Source of the DNA: Gammaproteobacteria bacterium | GTDB lineage: Bacteria > Pseudomonadota > Gammaproteobacteria > JAJPIJ01 | Direction of reading: 5' to 3' | NCBI GenBank assembly: GCA_022072255.1 | Contig: JAJVHZ010000086.1 | Location: 1 to 49,932 of the forward strand | DNA length: 49,932 bases | In this document: positions 35,101 to 45,029 of the stretch, one piece after another | How the letters are laid out: the number at the start of each line of letters is the position of its first letter | How positions within the stretch are numbered: the first letter of the stretch is position 1 | Notes under the pieces: model-generated | What the model was told of the DNA's origin: nothing | The model's input: only the letters and a program-made list of their open reading frames with translations | The model's database searches: none | Position numbers and translations under genes: made by a program

Positions 35101-35742
35101 GTTGTCCGGGCGCATGGCCGTGGCCGCAGACCAGAGCGTGTTGTACGTGCCCCCGGTGGCGGGCGGGGCTGCCGCAGCGGGTGCCGGCACCGGTGCCGGT
35201 GTCGCCGCGGGTGAAGGCGCCGGAGCGGCCGGTGCGGGCGGGGGCGTCGCCGCAACCTTCAGTTCCTGCCCGCCGCTCGGTGCCGGTGCGCTCGCGGGGG
35301 CCGTCGGCTGCACCCGCGCCGGTTCCCACGCGACGCGTCGGCTCGGGTCATAGAGGGGTGGGTCGAGAAGGATCGTGAACTCGCGGATGAGCCGGCCCTT
35401 GGACCAGTTCACCTCGACCAGGAAATTGAGGAAGGGCTCGCGGACGGGGTCACGGGAGGTGATGCGGATGTAGTCCGGACCCTTGCTGGTCTGCTGGATC
35501 TCGAATTGCGCCTGCGTCAGCACCGACCTGTAGACGACACCGGCGCGCTCGAACTCCTCTGGCGACGCAATCTTCACTCGCAGCGATTCGATCTCGTCTG
35601 CAGTGGCACTCAGTATCGGCACCCGCGCGTCCAGTGGCTGGTGCAGTGCCGACCTCAGCTCGAGGTTGCCCAGGCTCAGCGCGTACGCGCCGATGGGCAG
35701 TGACATGATAGCTGCCAACCCGAGTCGCAGTAGCCGTCTCAT
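32131..35742 (-). CDS. fimV: FimV-type pilus/polar assembly protein
   Basis: A long (1203-residue) inner-membrane protein needed in related bacteria for type IV pilus assembly, twitching and polar organisation. From the N-terminus: a signal peptide (MRRLLRLGLAAIMSLPIGAYA) and the conserved LSLGNLELRSALHQPLDARV domain; a LysM-type peptidoglycan module at about 198-250; a coiled coil at about 336-388 (ESLESKVRENEELRSQLKES); a Pro/Glu/Ala tract; one membrane helix at 559-583; and an acidic cytoplasmic part with TPR-like repeats ending in the FimV C-terminal motif LNLAKAYIELGDAAGARTIL. The ATG at 35740-35742 gives the signal peptide directly. The conserved place between asd and truA supports the call. 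Low-complexity composition makes residue limits approximate. Confidence 0.93.
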   Translation of the reverse strand: MRRLLRLGLAAIMSLPIGAYALSLGNLELRSALHQPLDARVPILSATADEIESLRVKIASPEEFERAGVVYRSVLTQAQFEIQQTSKGPDYIRITSRDPVREPFLNFLVEVNWSKGRLIREFTILLDPPLYDPSRRVAWEPARVQPTAPASAPAPSGGQELKVAATPPPAPAAPAPSPAATPAPVPAPAAAAPPATGGTYNTLWSAATAMRPDNSVSIQQMMLALLRTNPDAFIRGNINLLKKGYVLKMPERGSIDSISRAEALAEVQRHHTLWREYRERGAAAAPRQPEGGAAVAAAPSGATASPPATTQDEANLRLLAGNEGGVSAGRGADSDLALAKESLESKVRENEELRSQLKESEQIIEKLKSRVSLQDEQLADLQSKLGQAEGQPPATASTAETPSAAPMPEEAAGEPSAPVAVTPESWRSLDNVVQTPTYPLPEPAPAAEQMPATEEPAVEAPAEAAPEAEAPPGEAVAEAPAEPAPAVEETPPETAAAEPAAEPPAEETGPEEAPPASTAEAPPTEPAPEEPSPSGGGFVDTLNNLFGTVVPKSLLEAVPGGAATLLGVLLALVGGVVALLARRRAAPEPVPAGAGAGESAFDLALDEARGAGEQRLEEGPFAPTAAEEDELFAATSHTEPVAMEPGTEREAEAAAPDEDPLAEVNVYLAYERFDEAERLIREAIAANPGESKYRLRLLEVYYSSNDKSKYEPAARELRDAVGGQGPLWDSAVAMWREMSPNRELFAGGEAPAAAAAAREQRQFVDITAVEDMASRTVTTLAPAAATAGEPAAASTSAELGEAGETPSVFDVASAEQDFDLLDITASGDVREADSDILDISAGVGTGTGDLAFSEPASIEGASPAVNELLSLTKSNAVTPSPPGEPDFMESSLDFDTGLAATGGGAEGAGAATVGPDHLLDFDLGTDIGPEVRAPETNVVDFPARAEPAAAEPIPESLSTMIDVAPEPTPAAQPAAAVEFDIGGLDLALDAESTAGARGEEASLDLALESPGVAEVTMGDIDSLSLDEDTVRLFENDLASTSAQDTMPMFEQDADMAATDRGRGGGYGKPAVSEDELTLDNDDLTLDDITKSLEETVGSKAKTYSEFETVDLTLDAKALMDSEQTAELFEQELKNDGADDGFGPAAATLGTQGGDDVDTKLNLAKAYIELGDAAGARTILDEVTGEGSDTQREEAQRLLRELTT

Positions 35743-35881
35743 TTCCCGATCCTTAACCCTTTGTAATAATTGCAAATCCTCGCAGAGATACCACTCGGGA
35801 ACGGCCCTGCCGCACGTCGACGCCGGCGGGTCGCGACCCGAAACCTGCGAACGGACTTTATAAATTAGGCATAACTATAGC

Positions 35882-36904
35882 TCACAAATAGTCTTTTACC
35901 AAAATTTCAGCGATTTGAATACTGTTCAGGGCGGCACCCTTGCGGATGTTGTCCGAGACCACCCACATGTTCAGCCCGCGCGGGTGGGACAGATCCTCAC
36001 GCAGCCGGCCCACGAAGACCGGGTCCTGCCCGGCAGCGTCCGTGACCGCGGTCGGGTAGCCGCCGTTGTTGCGCTCGTCGAGCACCACGATCCCCGGTGC
36101 CTCCTCCAGCAATTTGCGCGCCTGCTCGGCGGAGATCTTCCTGTGGGTCTCGACGTGGACCGCCTCGGAATGGCCGTAGAACACCGGGACGCGCACGGTC
36201 GTCGGGTTAACGAGGATGGACTCGTCCTCCATGATCTTGCGCGTCTCCCAGATCATCTTCATCTCCTCCTTCGTGTAGCCGTTGTCCATGAAGACATCGA
36301 TCTGAGGCAGGCAGTTGAAGGCGATCTGCTTGGGATAGACGCTGTGTTCTATCGGCTTGCCGTTGAGCAACGCCGCGGTCTGCACCGCCAGTTCGTCGAT
36401 CGCCTCCTTGCCGGTGCCGGATACCGACTGGTAGGTGGCCACGTTTATCCGCTCGATCCCCGCCGCGTCCTTGATCGGCTTCAGCGCCACCACCATCTGG
36501 ATCGTGGAGCAGTTCGGATTGGCGATGATGCCGCGGTTGGTGTACTCCGCGATCCGATGCGGATTGACCTCCGGCACCACCAGAGGGATGTCCTCGTCCT
36601 GGCGAAACTGCGAGGTGTTGTCCACCACCACGCAGCCCGCCGCGGCCGCCTTCGGGGCATAGATCGCGGACACCGACGCGCCGGGAGAGAACAGCCCGAT
36701 CTGCACGTCGGAGAAATCGAAGTCCTCGAGCGCCCGCACGGTGAGTTTTTCGCCACCGAAATCGACCTGCTTGCCCGCCGAACGGGCGCTCGCCACCGCG
36801 TGTACACGGCCAACCGGAAACTTCCGCTGGGCGAGAACATCGAGCATGACCTCGCCCACCGCGCCGGTGGCGCCAACCACTGCAACATTGAATTTACGGC
36901 TCAT
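35882..36904 (-). CDS. asd: aspartate-semialdehyde dehydrogenase
   Basis: A 340-residue enzyme reducing aspartyl phosphate to aspartate semialdehyde, the branch point to lysine/DAP, threonine and methionine. The NADP motif is VAVVGATGAVGEVML (residues 7-21), the catalytic Cys is in IANPNCSTIQM (about residue 130), and the active-site Gln and His regions are SVSGTGKEA and VFYGHSEAVHVETH. It is the shorter class typical of Pseudomonas-type Asd. It lies 57 bases downstream of leuB and 140 bases upstream of fimV, the common arrangement. Products would feed both dapC/dapD (DAP) and metZ (methionine) in this window. Confidence 0.96.
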   Translation of the reverse strand: MSRKFNVAVVGATGAVGEVMLDVLAQRKFPVGRVHAVASARSAGKQVDFGGEKLTVRALEDFDFSDVQIGLFSPGASVSAIYAPKAAAAGCVVVDNTSQFRQDEDIPLVVPEVNPHRIAEYTNRGIIANPNCSTIQMVVALKPIKDAAGIERINVATYQSVSGTGKEAIDELAVQTAALLNGKPIEHSVYPKQIAFNCLPQIDVFMDNGYTKEEMKMIWETRKIMEDESILVNPTTVRVPVFYGHSEAVHVETHRKISAEQARKLLEEAPGIVVLDERNNGGYPTAVTDAAGQDPVFVGRLREDLSHPRGLNMWVVSDNIRKGAALNSIQIAEILVKDYL

Positions 36905-36961
36905 ATCAGCGTCTTCGAGAATAATTATGGGAAATCGGATTGAAGGTGTCTGACTGTTTCA

Positions 36962-38038
36962 TCACAACGCGGCCACGATGGCATCGCCCATCGCCTCGGT
37001 GCCAAGCCGCTGCATGCCATCGGACATGATATCGGCGGTGCGCAATCCCTGGTCAAGCACTCGACCCACAGCCTGCTCGACGCGCGCCGCCAGCCCCGGC
37101 TCGCCCAGGGTATAGCGCAGCGCCATGGCCAGCGACAGGACCGTGGCGATCGGGTTGGCGAGGTCCTTGCCGGCGATATCGGGCGCGGAGCCGTGGATGG
37201 GTTCGTACATGCCCTTGCCCTGCTCATCGAGTGAAGCCGATGGCAGCATGCCGATGGATCCGGTCAGCATCGAGGCGAGATCCGAGAGTATATCGCCAAA
37301 CATGTTGTTGGTGACGACGACGTCGAACTGCTTCGGGGCGCGCACCAGCTGCATGGCGCAATTGTCGACATACATGTGACTCAAGGCGACCTGCGGATAC
37401 TCACGCGCGACCTCCTCGACCACGTCGCGCCACAACTCCGTGCATTCCAGGACATTGGCCTTGTCGATGGAACACAGGCGGCACGAGCGCTTCAGGGCCA
37501 GCTCGAAGGCTGTGCGCGCGATGCGCCGGATCTCGCTCTCGCTGTAGACCTCGGTGTTATACCCCTGGCGCTCGCCGTTGGCGAGCCTGCGCACCCCGCG
37601 CGGCTCGCCGAAGTAGATCCCCCCGGTCAGCTCGCGCACGATCATGATGTCCAGCCCCGCCACCACCTCCGGCTTCAGCGTGGAGGCGGCCGCAAGCTGC
37701 GGATACAGGATCGCGGGCCGCAGGTTGGCGAACAGGCCGAGTCCGGCGCGGATGCGCAGCAGGCCCTTTTCCGGGCGCACGGAGATGTCCAGCGGCTCCC
37801 ACTTCGGCCCGCCGACGGCGCCGAGGAGCACCACGTCCGCCGCCCTGGCAGCCGAGAGGGTGGCCTCCGGCAGCGGATCTCCGGTGGCGTCGATGGCCGC
37901 GCCGCCGATGAGCGCCTGCTCGTAATCCAGGCGCAGCCCATGGCGATCGCGCAGTGCGCGACACACCTTCAGGGCCTGCGCAACGATGGCCGGGCCGATG
38001 CCATCGCCCGGCAGTGCCAGCATCTTCTTGGTCGTCAT
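36962..38038 (-). CDS. leuB: 3-isopropylmalate dehydrogenase
   Basis: A 358-residue NAD-dependent decarboxylating dehydrogenase of leucine synthesis. Landmarks: [38 protein letters not shown] with the substrate arginines, and the metal/NAD region [20 protein letters not shown] with [19 protein letters not shown]. It is usually preceded by leuC and leuD in beta/gamma-proteobacteria; those are absent here and the upstream neighbour is instead the divergent dapC. So leuB either has its own promoter in the 283-base gap or leuCD lie elsewhere in the genome. The start ATG at 38036-38038 fits the family. Confidence 0.96.
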   Translation of the reverse strand: MTTKKMLALPGDGIGPAIVAQALKVCRALRDRHGLRLDYEQALIGGAAIDATGDPLPEATLSAARAADVVLLGAVGGPKWEPLDISVRPEKGLLRIRAGLGLFANLRPAILYPQLAAASTLKPEVVAGLDIMIVRELTGGIYFGEPRGVRRLANGERQGYNTEVYSESEIRRIARTAFELALKRSCRLCSIDKANVLECTELWRDVVEEVAREYPQVALSHMYVDNCAMQLVRAPKQFDVVVTNNMFGDILSDLASMLTGSIGMLPSASLDEQGKGMYEPIHGSAPDIAGKDLANPIATVLSLAMALRYTLGEPGLAARVEQAVGRVLDQGLRTADIMSDGMQRLGTEAMGDAIVAAL

Positions 38039-38181
38039 GTATCTCGTTTCGCCACAGGTTCACGGTATGCCCGCTGGCGCGGGACGCAGCCTGCCATTGC
38101 AGCATCTTTGGCTCCGGAATGCCAACCGGCATGCGCCGCCCGCGCTCCCATGCCGGCGCGACGCCATGGTCGTCGCCGCCT

Positions 38182-38199
38182 CCACGTCGCACGACGTGG
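38182..38199. promoter_or_regulatory. 18-base near-perfect palindrome between leuB and dapC
   Basis: CCACGTCGCACGACGTGG is an inverted repeat of 8-base arms (38182-38189 and 38192-38199) with a 2-base centre. It lies in the divergent promoter region of leuB and dapC, 44 bases upstream of the proposed dapC -35 box. It may be an operator; no regulator is suggested by the sequence. Confidence 0.35.
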
Positions 38200-38242
38200 G
38201 AGAAGGCCTGCCGAGACCCGGCACCGGCGGACTGGCGCCGCG

Positions 38243-38271
38243 TTGGAGCGCCCCGCCGCATCGCCTATACT
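38243..38271 (+). promoter_or_regulatory. sigma-70 promoter for dapC-dapD
   Basis: A -35 box TTGGAG (38243-38248) and -10 box TATACT (38266-38271) are 17 bases apart. Transcription would start near 38279, about 43 bases before the dapC start codon. Confidence 0.65.
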
Positions 38272-38321
38272 ACGCCGCTCTTTGTAGCGGTCCGCCGATC
38301 ATTGCCCCACCCGCCCAAGCC

Positions 38322-39524
38322 ATGCACGAAGCGCTCGCGCACCTGCACCCCTATCCGTTCGAGAAGCTGGCGCGCCTGAAGAACGTCACCCGTGCCGCCC
38401 AGCAAAAGACGCCGCTCGACCTGTCCATCGGGGAACCGCAGCACGAGACCCCGCGTCTCGTCCTCGAGGCGATGGCGCAGCACCTGCCGCAGATGGCCCG
38501 TTATCCGACGACGCGCGGAACCGAGGAGTTGCGCGCCGCCATCGTGAAGTGGCTGACGGCCCGTTTCCGGCTGCCCAGGACCGCCCTGGTCGCCGATCTG
38601 CACGTACTGCCCGTGGCCGGAACGCGCGAGGCGCTGTTCGCGTTCGCGCAGTGTATCGTCGATCGCGCCAGACCCTGCCCGGTGGTCGCCATGCCGAACC
38701 CCTTCTATCAGATCTACGAGGGCGCAGCGCTGCTGGCCGGCGCGAGTCCGTACTACATCAACAACCGTGACGACGCCGACGCATCACCGGAGTTCGACGC
38801 GGTACCGGTCGAGGTGTGGGAGCGATGCCAGTTGCTCTATGTCTGCTCGCCCGGCAACCCGACAGGAAAGGTCCTGCCGCCGGAGGTCTACGAACGGCTG
38901 CTGGCACTCGCCGACCGTCACGATTTCGTCATCGCCGCCGACGAGTGCTACTCGGAGATCTATCTGCAGGAGACGAAGGCCCCGCCCGGCCTGCTGGAGG
39001 TTGCCGCGCAGTGCGGGCGCCACGACTTCAGGCGTTGCGTCGTGTTCCACAGCCTGTCGAAGCGCTCCAGCGTCCCCGGCATGCGCTCGGGCTTCGTGGC
39101 CGGCGACGCCGGGATACTCAGGTCGTTCCTGCACTATCGCACCTACCAAGGCTGCGCGATGCCGCTGTACACCCAGGCCGCGAGCATCGTCGCCTGGGGC
39201 GATGAGTACCATGTGCGCGAGAATCGCGCCCTCTACCGCCAGAAATTCGACGCCGTCCTGCCCATCCTGCAGCCGGTTCTCGAGGTCACGCGCCCCGACG
39301 CGGGTTTCTATCTCTGGCCGCGCGTCCCGATCGACGAGGTCGAGTTCACGCGCGGTCTCCTCACCAGGGAGAACGTCACCGTGCTGCCGGGCAGCTATCT
39401 CGCCCGCGATGCGCACGGCGGCAATCCCGGATCGCGGCGCGTGCGCGTCGCCTTGGTGCCGCCGCTGGTGCAGTGCATCGAGGCGGCGCACCGCATCCGC
39501 AGCTTCGTCGAGTCCCTTACCTAA
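38322..39524 (+). CDS. dapC: N-succinyldiaminopimelate aminotransferase
   Basis: A 400-residue class I PLP aminotransferase of the succinylase branch of lysine/DAP synthesis. Landmarks: LDLSIGEPQHETP, YPTTRGTEELRAA, the Asn/Asp residues in YVCSPGNPTGKVLP and IAADECYSEIYL, the Schiff-base lysine in FHSLSKRSSVPGMRSGF and the final arginine in GSRRVRVALV. The same frame stays open upstream to 37986, but the ATG at 38322 starts the family sequence (MHEALAHLHPYPFEKL). It has its own promoter and is followed 27 bases later by dapD, the preceding enzyme of the pathway, which strongly supports this substrate over the related class I enzymes. Confidence 0.93.
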   Translation: MHEALAHLHPYPFEKLARLKNVTRAAQQKTPLDLSIGEPQHETPRLVLEAMAQHLPQMARYPTTRGTEELRAAIVKWLTARFRLPRTALVADLHVLPVAGTREALFAFAQCIVDRARPCPVVAMPNPFYQIYEGAALLAGASPYYINNRDDADASPEFDAVPVEVWERCQLLYVCSPGNPTGKVLPPEVYERLLALADRHDFVIAADECYSEIYLQETKAPPGLLEVAAQCGRHDFRRCVVFHSLSKRSSVPGMRSGFVAGDAGILRSFLHYRTYQGCAMPLYTQAASIVAWGDEYHVRENRALYRQKFDAVLPILQPVLEVTRPDAGFYLWPRVPIDEVEFTRGLLTRENVTVLPGSYLARDAHGGNPGSRRVRVALVPPLVQCIEAAHRIRSFVESLT

Positions 39525-39551
39525 CGCCACGACACCGAGGAGTGCGCCAAC

Positions 39552-40373
39552 GTGAAGAACCTGCAGACCATCATCGAAGAGGCCTATGAGCGCCGTGCCG
39601 AGATCACGCCGGCCAAGGCGAGCAATAGATTGAAGGACGCCGTCGGCAGATCCATCGCTGCGCTCGACGCCGGCGAGATGCGGGTGGCGGAGAGGCAGGC
39701 CGGAAAGTGGGTCGTCAACCAGTGGCTGAAAAAGGCAGTGCTGTTGTCGTTCCGGCTGCACGACAACGGGGTGATGAGGTCCGGCTGCCATCAGTATTAC
39801 GACAAGGTGGGAATGAAGTACGCGGGCTACAGCAGGAAGAGGTTCGCCGCCGCCGGCGTGCGCATCGTGCCCGGTGCCGTGGCACGCAAGGGTTCCTATG
39901 TAGGCCCGAACGTCGTGCTCATGCCCTCGTTCGTGAATATCGGTGCCTACGTCGACAGCGGCACCATGGTGGACACCTGGGTGACCGTCGGCTCCTGTGC
40001 GCAGATCGGAAAGAACGTGCACCTTTCGGGGGGCGTCGGCATCGGCGGCGTGCTGGAGCCCCTGCAGGCCAATCCGACCATCATCGAGGACGACTGCTTC
40101 ATCGGCGCGCGCTCCGAGGTCGTCGAGGGCGTGATCGTCGGGGAGGGCTCGGTGATCTCCATGGGCGTGTACATCGGTCAGAGCACACGCATACTCAATC
40201 GCGAGACCGGCGAGATCACCTATGGGTACATCCCGCCGGGTTCGGTGGTCGTCTCGGGCAACCTGCCGGCCAAGGATGGCAGCCACAGTCTGTACTGCGC
40301 CGTAATCGTCAAGCAGGTCGATGCCAAGACCCGGGCGAAGGTGGGCATCAACGAACTGCTGCGCGGTGTCTGA
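39552..40373 (+). CDS. dapD: tetrahydrodipicolinate N-succinyltransferase
   Basis: A 273-residue left-handed beta-helix acyltransferase that succinylates tetrahydrodipicolinate. The N-terminal helical part ([17 protein letters not shown]) is followed by hexapeptide repeats, including [36 protein letters not shown] and [20 protein letters not shown], and the C-terminal IKQ-like part. Length equals E. coli DapD (274). The start is GTG at 39552-39554, preceded by the GAGGAG-like end of the short gap after dapC. It is convergent with glmM, separated by 27 bases. Confidence 0.96.
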   Translation: MKNLQTIIEEAYERRAEITPAKASNRLKDAVGRSIAALDAGEMRVAERQAGKWVVNQWLKKAVLLSFRLHDNGVMRSGCHQYYDKVGMKYAGYSRKRFAAAGVRIVPGAVARKGSYVGPNVVLMPSFVNIGAYVDSGTMVDTWVTVGSCAQIGKNVHLSGGVGIGGVLEPLQANPTIIEDDCFIGARSEVVEGVIVGEGSVISMGVYIGQSTRILNRETGEITYGYIPPGSVVVSGNLPAKDGSHSLYCAVIVKQVDAKTRAKVGINELLRGV

Positions 40374-40400
40374 TCCGCGCGTGCGGAAAGCGCGCGCCCG

Positions 40401-41759
40401 CTAGGCGGCCTGCCTGATCGCCGCGGCGACGGCGTCGGCGATCTGCTGCGCGAGCGTCTTCACCTTCGCGGTGTCGGTCCCCTCGACCATGACGCGAACC
40501 AGCGGCTCGGTACCGGACGGGCGGAGCACCACTCGACCCTTGTCGCCGAGCTCGGCCTCCACGGCACGCACCGCGTCGGTGACCGAGGGCAGGTCCATCA
40601 CGTCCACCCCGGTTTGCTCCAGCCGCACGTTGATGAGCGTCTGCGGGTACTTGTGCATGCCGGCCTTGAGCGTATTGAGCGGCGTGCCGGAGCGGGCCAT
40701 CGCCTCCAGGATGCTCAGCGCCGAGATTATGCCGTCGCCGGTGGTCGTCACGTCCAGACAGACGATGTGGCCGGAGCTCTCGCCGCCGAGGCTCCAGTTG
40801 TTCTCCTTCAGCATCTCGATGATGTAGCGATCACCGACCTTGGTACGCTTGAAGTCCAGGCCCAGCGTGCGCAGCGCGTGCTCGAGGCCGAGGTTGCTCA
40901 TCAGCGTGCCGACCACTGCGCCGCGCAGCATGTGATTGCGCATGCGCTCGCGGGCCATGATGAACAGCAGCTCGTCACCGTCGACGATCTCGCCCTTGCC
41001 GTCAATCATGATCAGACGGTCGCCGTCGCCGTCCAGCGCGATGCCGACATCGGCCTCGTGGGCGAGCACCTGCGCCTGAAGCGCCTTGGGCGCCGTGGCT
41101 CCGAAACCGTCGTTGATGTTCAGGCCGTCTGGCTCCGCCCCGATCATGATCACCTCGGCGCCCAGCTCCTCGAAAACGTTCGGCGCGACGTGATAGGTCG
41201 CGCCATGGGCGCAGTCGATGACGATCTTGAGGCCCGTCAGGTTGGTGGTGTACGGAACCGTCCGTTTGCAGAATTCGATATAGCGGCCGCGGGCATCCTC
41301 GACACGAAATGCCTTGCCGAGATTGCGCGAATCGCACACCTGCATCGGGCGGTCGAACTCGCTCTCGATCGCCGCCTCGATGTCGTCCGGCAGCTTCATA
41401 CCGTCGCAGGCGAAGAACTTGATGCCGTTGTCGTAATAGGGATTGTGCGAGGCGCTGATCACGATGCCGGCCACGGCGTGCAGCGTGCGGGTGAGATAGG
41501 CGATGCCGGGAGTGGGCATCGGCCCGAGGAGATGGCTGTCCATGCCCGCCGCCGCGAGTCCCGCCTCCAGGGCGGATTCGAACATGTAGCCGGAAATGCG
41601 CGTGTCCTTGCCGATGACGACCTTCCCGTGCGCCTTGCCATTGGCGAGGACACGGCCCGCCGCCCAGCCGAGCTTCATCACGAAATCCGGCGTGATCGGA
41701 TAGTCCCCGACCTTCCCGCGTATGCCATCGGTCCCGAAATACCTGCGCGTAACACCCAT
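40401..41759 (-). CDS. glmM: phosphoglucosamine mutase
   Basis: A 452-residue alpha-D-phosphohexomutase that makes glucosamine-1-phosphate for peptidoglycan and LPS. It starts [15 protein letters not shown]; the phosphoserine loop is [17 protein letters not shown] (Ser about residue 103), the metal loop is [12 protein letters not shown] and the sugar loop is [10 protein letters not shown]. The phosphate-binding end is [20 protein letters not shown] lies 7 bases upstream of the ATG. A longer frame to 42020 adds basic, non-family residues and is rejected. It follows ftsH with a hairpin in between; folP, which normally sits between these two genes, is absent. Confidence 0.95.
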   Translation of the reverse strand: MGVTRRYFGTDGIRGKVGDYPITPDFVMKLGWAAGRVLANGKAHGKVVIGKDTRISGYMFESALEAGLAAAGMDSHLLGPMPTPGIAYLTRTLHAVAGIVISASHNPYYDNGIKFFACDGMKLPDDIEAAIESEFDRPMQVCDSRNLGKAFRVEDARGRYIEFCKRTVPYTTNLTGLKIVIDCAHGATYHVAPNVFEELGAEVIMIGAEPDGLNINDGFGATAPKALQAQVLAHEADVGIALDGDGDRLIMIDGKGEIVDGDELLFIMARERMRNHMLRGAVVGTLMSNLGLEHALRTLGLDFKRTKVGDRYIIEMLKENNWSLGGESSGHIVCLDVTTTGDGIISALSILEAMARSGTPLNTLKAGMHKYPQTLINVRLEQTGVDVMDLPSVTDAVRAVEAELGDKGRVVLRPSGTEPLVRVMVEGTDTAKVKTLAQQIADAVAAAIRQAA

Positions 41760-41787
41760 TAGCGGCTCCTCATGAACTCTCCGGTTG

Positions 41788-41825
41788 AAAACGCGGCGCC
41801 CTCGGTGCACTGGGACCGAAGGCGC
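41788..41825 (-). terminator. possible weak terminator/attenuator between ftsH and glmM
   Basis: On the minus strand GCGCCTTCGGT (41815-41825) pairs with ACCGAGGGCGC (41796-41806), 11 bp with one T-G pair and an 8-base loop. CGCG and then four T (41788-41791) follow. The T tract is short, so it may be only partial termination, lowering glmM relative to ftsH. Confidence 0.45.
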
Positions 41826-41901
41826 TCTCCCCCTCGTCTTATCGGCGCGGTACGTGCGCTGCTTTAAGAGGCAGTCAGCGCCGTTTCCCGCCGAGGGACC
41901 G

Positions 41902-43854
41902 CTATCGCTGATGGGAACTCGCCGGACCGCCGATGGTGGGGTCCTTCGGCGCGCTCGGTGCGGCGTCCTGCGGAGGCTGTGCCTCCGCAGCGCTCTTCTT
42001 CGGCGGCTTCCGATCGTCATCGCCCCACCCCTGGGGCGGACGCGGCTCGTTGCCGCTCATGATGTCGTCGATCTGATCGGTGTCCAAGGTCTCATACTTG
42101 ACCAGGGCCTCGGCCATCATGTGCAGCTTGGGCAAATGCTCGGTCAGTATGCTCCTGGCGCGCTGATAGTTGCGATCGACCACGTCGCGGATTTCCTGGT
42201 CGATCACATGCGCGGTGTCGTCGGATACCTGCTTGTGCTTGGTGACGGAGTGCCCGAGGAACACCTCGCCCTCGTCCTCCGTGTACGTCAGCGGACCGAG
42301 CTTGGCCGACAGTCCCCACTTGGTCACCATGTTGCGTGCCAGGTCGGTCGCACGCTCGATGTCGTTGGACGCACCGGTGGTCACGGCGTCGACACCGAAT
42401 ATCAGCTCCTCGGCGATGCGGCCGCCGAACAACGCGGAGATCCGGCTCTCCAGCCGCCGCTTGCTGGTGCTGTAGCGGTCCTCCTCGGGCAGGAACATCG
42501 TGATGCCCAGGGCCCGGCCCCGCGGGATGATGCTGACCTTGTAGACCGGATCGTGCTCCGGTACGAGCCGCCCGACGATCGTGTGCCCGGCCTCGTGGTA
42601 GGCGGTCATGCGCTTTTCCTCCTCGCTCATGACCATGGACTTGCGCTCCACCCCCATCATGATCTTGTCCTTGGCCTTCTCGAAATCCTCCATGTCCACC
42701 AGCCGCTTGTTGGCGCGGGCGGCGAACAGGGCGGCCTCGTTGACGACGTTGGCCAGGTCGGCTCCCGAGAAGCCCGGGGTGCCGCGGGCGATGATCGAGG
42801 CCTGCACGTCGTCCGCGACCGGCACCTTGCGCATGTGCACCTTGAGTATCTGCTCGCGGCCGCGGATATCCGGGAGCGGCACGACGACCTGACGGTCGAA
42901 TCGGCCGGGGCGCAGCAGCGCCGGGTCGAGCACGTCCGGCCGGTTGGTGGCGGCAATGACGATCACGCCCTCGTTGCCCTCGAATCCGTCCATCTCCACG
43001 AGCAGCTGGTTGAGCGTCTGCTCGCGCTCGTCGTGGCCGCCGCCCAGGCCCGCGCCGCGATGGCGGCCGACGGCGTCAATCTCGTCGATGAAGACGATGC
43101 AGGGGGCGTGTTTCTTGGCCTGCTCGAACATGTCGCGCACGCGCGAGGCACCCACGCCGACGAACATCTCGACGAAATCCGAACCCGAGATGGTGAAGAA
43201 CGGCACCTTCGCCTCGCCGGCGATCGCCTTGGCGAGCAGGGTCTTGCCGGTACCTGGCGAACCGACCATCAGCACGCCACGCGGGATCTTGCCGCCCAGC
43301 TTCTGAAACTTTGCCGGATCGCGAAGGAACTCCACCAGCTCGCCGACCTCCTCCTTGGCCTCGTCGACGCCGGCGACGTCACTGAAGGTGACCTTCACCT
43401 GATCCTCGCCCAGCAGACGCGCGCGGCTCTTGCCGAAGGACAGCGCGCCGCGGCCGCCCGCGCCGCCCTGCATCTGCCGCATGATGAAGACCCAGGCGGC
43501 AATAATCAGGATGATCGGGAACCAGGAGATGAGGATCTGCGTGAAGATGCTCTGCTGCGCCGGCGGCTGACCGCTGATGCGCACGTTGTGCTGCAGCAGC
43601 GTGCCTATGAGCGCGGAATTGCTGGTCTCGGGACTGTAGGTGACGAAATCCGTGCCGTCGACGGTGCGGCCCGAGATCGCGGCGCCGTCGACGATATTCA
43701 CCCGGTCGATGCGCCCGCTTTTCACGTCGCTGATGAACTGCGAGTAATCCACGGTCGCCGCGTTGGGGTGCCGCTGCCCGAAATTGTTGAAGACCAGCAT
43801 CAACACGAGCGCGATGATTACCCAGAGAATCAGATTTCGAGCCATATCGTTCAA
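41902..43854 (-). CDS. ftsH: ATP-dependent zinc metalloprotease FtsH
   Basis: A 650-residue membrane AAA+ protease. Two N-terminal helices ([17 protein letters not shown] and [18 protein letters not shown]) flank a periplasmic domain. Walker A is [13 protein letters not shown], Walker [13 protein letters not shown], the second region of homology contains [20 protein letters not shown], and the zinc site is [11 protein letters not shown]. The pore motif [14 protein letters not shown] is intact. The longest frame starts with TTG at 43852-43854 and has GAGG 7 bases upstream; the ATG three codons later has poor spacing. E. coli ftsH is known for the same pair of starts (TTG then ATG), so the TTG start is credible. 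It follows rlmE by 14 bases. Confidence 0.97.
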   Translation of the reverse strand: MNDMARNLILWVIIALVLMLVFNNFGQRHPNAATVDYSQFISDVKSGRIDRVNIVDGAAISGRTVDGTDFVTYSPETSNSALIGTLLQHNVRISGQPPAQQSIFTQILISWFPIILIIAAWVFIMRQMQGGAGGRGALSFGKSRARLLGEDQVKVTFSDVAGVDEAKEEVGELVEFLRDPAKFQKLGGKIPRGVLMVGSPGTGKTLLAKAIAGEAKVPFFTISGSDFVEMFVGVGASRVRDMFEQAKKHAPCIVFIDEIDAVGRHRGAGLGGGHDEREQTLNQLLVEMDGFEGNEGVIVIAATNRPDVLDPALLRPGRFDRQVVVPLPDIRGREQILKVHMRKVPVADDVQASIIARGTPGFSGADLANVVNEAALFAARANKRLVDMEDFEKAKDKIMMGVERKSMVMSEEEKRMTAYHEAGHTIVGRLVPEHDPVYKVSIIPRGRALGITMFLPEEDRYSTSKRRLESRISALFGGRIAEELIFGVDAVTTGASNDIERATDLARNMVTKWGLSAKLGPLTYTEDEGEVFLGHSVTKHKQVSDDTAHVIDQEIRDVVDRNYQRARSILTEHLPKLHMMAEALVKYETLDTDQIDDIMSGNEPRPPQGWGDDDRKPPKKSAAEAQPPQDAAPSAPKDPTIGGPASSHQR

Positions 43855-43868
43855 CGTCTTACCTCAAA

Positions 43869-44507
43869 TTACCCGGCTTGGACTTCACTATACACCAGAC
43901 CCCTCGCCAGGACATAGGTTTCACTGGAGCGGTCGCGGGAGGCGTCCGGTTTGCGGATTGCCACCTTGGCAAACCTAGCACGAAGCATGCGCAACAGTTC
44001 GTCGAATCCCTCGCCGTGGAAGACTTTGAGCAGCAGATCACCCCCCGGTTTCAGGGCGTGCGCGGCGAAGGCCAGCACGCACTCCGCCAGGTACATCATG
44101 CGGGGTTGATCCACGGTCCTCACGCCGGACATATTGGGGGCCATGTCCGATAAAACAAGGTCGACTCCGCCGGCGGCCGCCTCCCGGACGGCCCGGAGCA
44201 CGTTCACGTCGGTGAAATCTCCCTGGATGAAGGTCACGCCCGCGAGCGAAGGCATCTCCAGCATGTCCACGGCGATGACCGTCCCCTGCCTGCCGAGACG
44301 CTCGCGCACGACCTGGCTCCAGCCGCCAGGCGCAGCGCCGAGATCGACGACCGTCATGCCGGGCCGCAGCAGCCGGTCGCGCCGGTCGATCTCCTTGAGC
44401 TTGTAGGCGGCGCGCGAGCGGTAACCCTCGCCGCGCGCCTTCCGGACGTAGATGTCGCGCTCGTGCTCGCGCAACCATCGCCTGCTGCTGGCCTTGCGCC
44501 TGGGCAT
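43869..44507 (-). CDS. rlmE: 23S rRNA (uridine-2'-O-)-methyltransferase
   Basis: A 212-residue SAM-dependent methyltransferase (FtsJ/RrmJ) that 2'-O-methylates U2552 of 23S rRNA. The SAM loop is [15 protein letters not shown]. The catalytic Lys-Asp-Lys-Glu set is in [24 protein letters not shown] and [10 protein letters not shown]. The basic start [18 protein letters not shown] is typical. An open frame extends to 44609 but the ATG at 44505-44507 gives the normal length (E. coli: 209). It is followed closely by ftsH. The small gene yhbY that often stands before rlmE is not present in the 49 bases to greA. Confidence 0.96.
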   Translation of the reverse strand: MPRRKASSRRWLREHERDIYVRKARGEGYRSRAAYKLKEIDRRDRLLRPGMTVVDLGAAPGGWSQVVRERLGRQGTVIAVDMLEMPSLAGVTFIQGDFTDVNVLRAVREAAAGGVDLVLSDMAPNMSGVRTVDQPRMMYLAECVLAFAAHALKPGGDLLLKVFHGEGFDELLRMLRARFAKVAIRKPDASRDRSSETYVLARGLVYSEVQAG

Positions 44508-44556
44508 TGCCTGCCGGGTCAGGGACCGGGGCGCGGACGCCGTCTCCGCGCGCGCC

Positions 44557-45029
44557 TCACTCGTAGCGGATGGCGACGATTTCGAATTCGATGCGCCCAC
44601 CCGGTGCATCGACCAGCGCGATGTCGCCTTCCTCCTTGTTGATGAGAGCGCGCGCGATCGGCGATCTGACCGATATGAGGCTCGCCTGTATGTCGGCCTC
44701 GTCCTCCCCGACGATGCGGTAGACGACGCTCTCGCCGGTCTCGACGTTGGCGATCTCGACAGTCGCGCCGAACACCACCTTGCCCCTGGCCTCGATGACG
44801 GTCACGTCGATGATCTCCGCGGTCGCCAGCTTGTTCTCGATCTCCTTGATGCGGCCTTCGACGAAGCCCTGCTGCTCGCGCGCCGCGTGGTACTCGGCAT
44901 TCTCGCTGAGATCGCCATGCGCGCGTGCTTCGGCGATCGCCCTTATGATGCGCGGCCGCTCGACGGCCTTCAGGTATTGCAGTTCCTCGCGCAGCTTTTG
45001 CGCTCCGGCCACCGTCATGGGCGTCTTGT

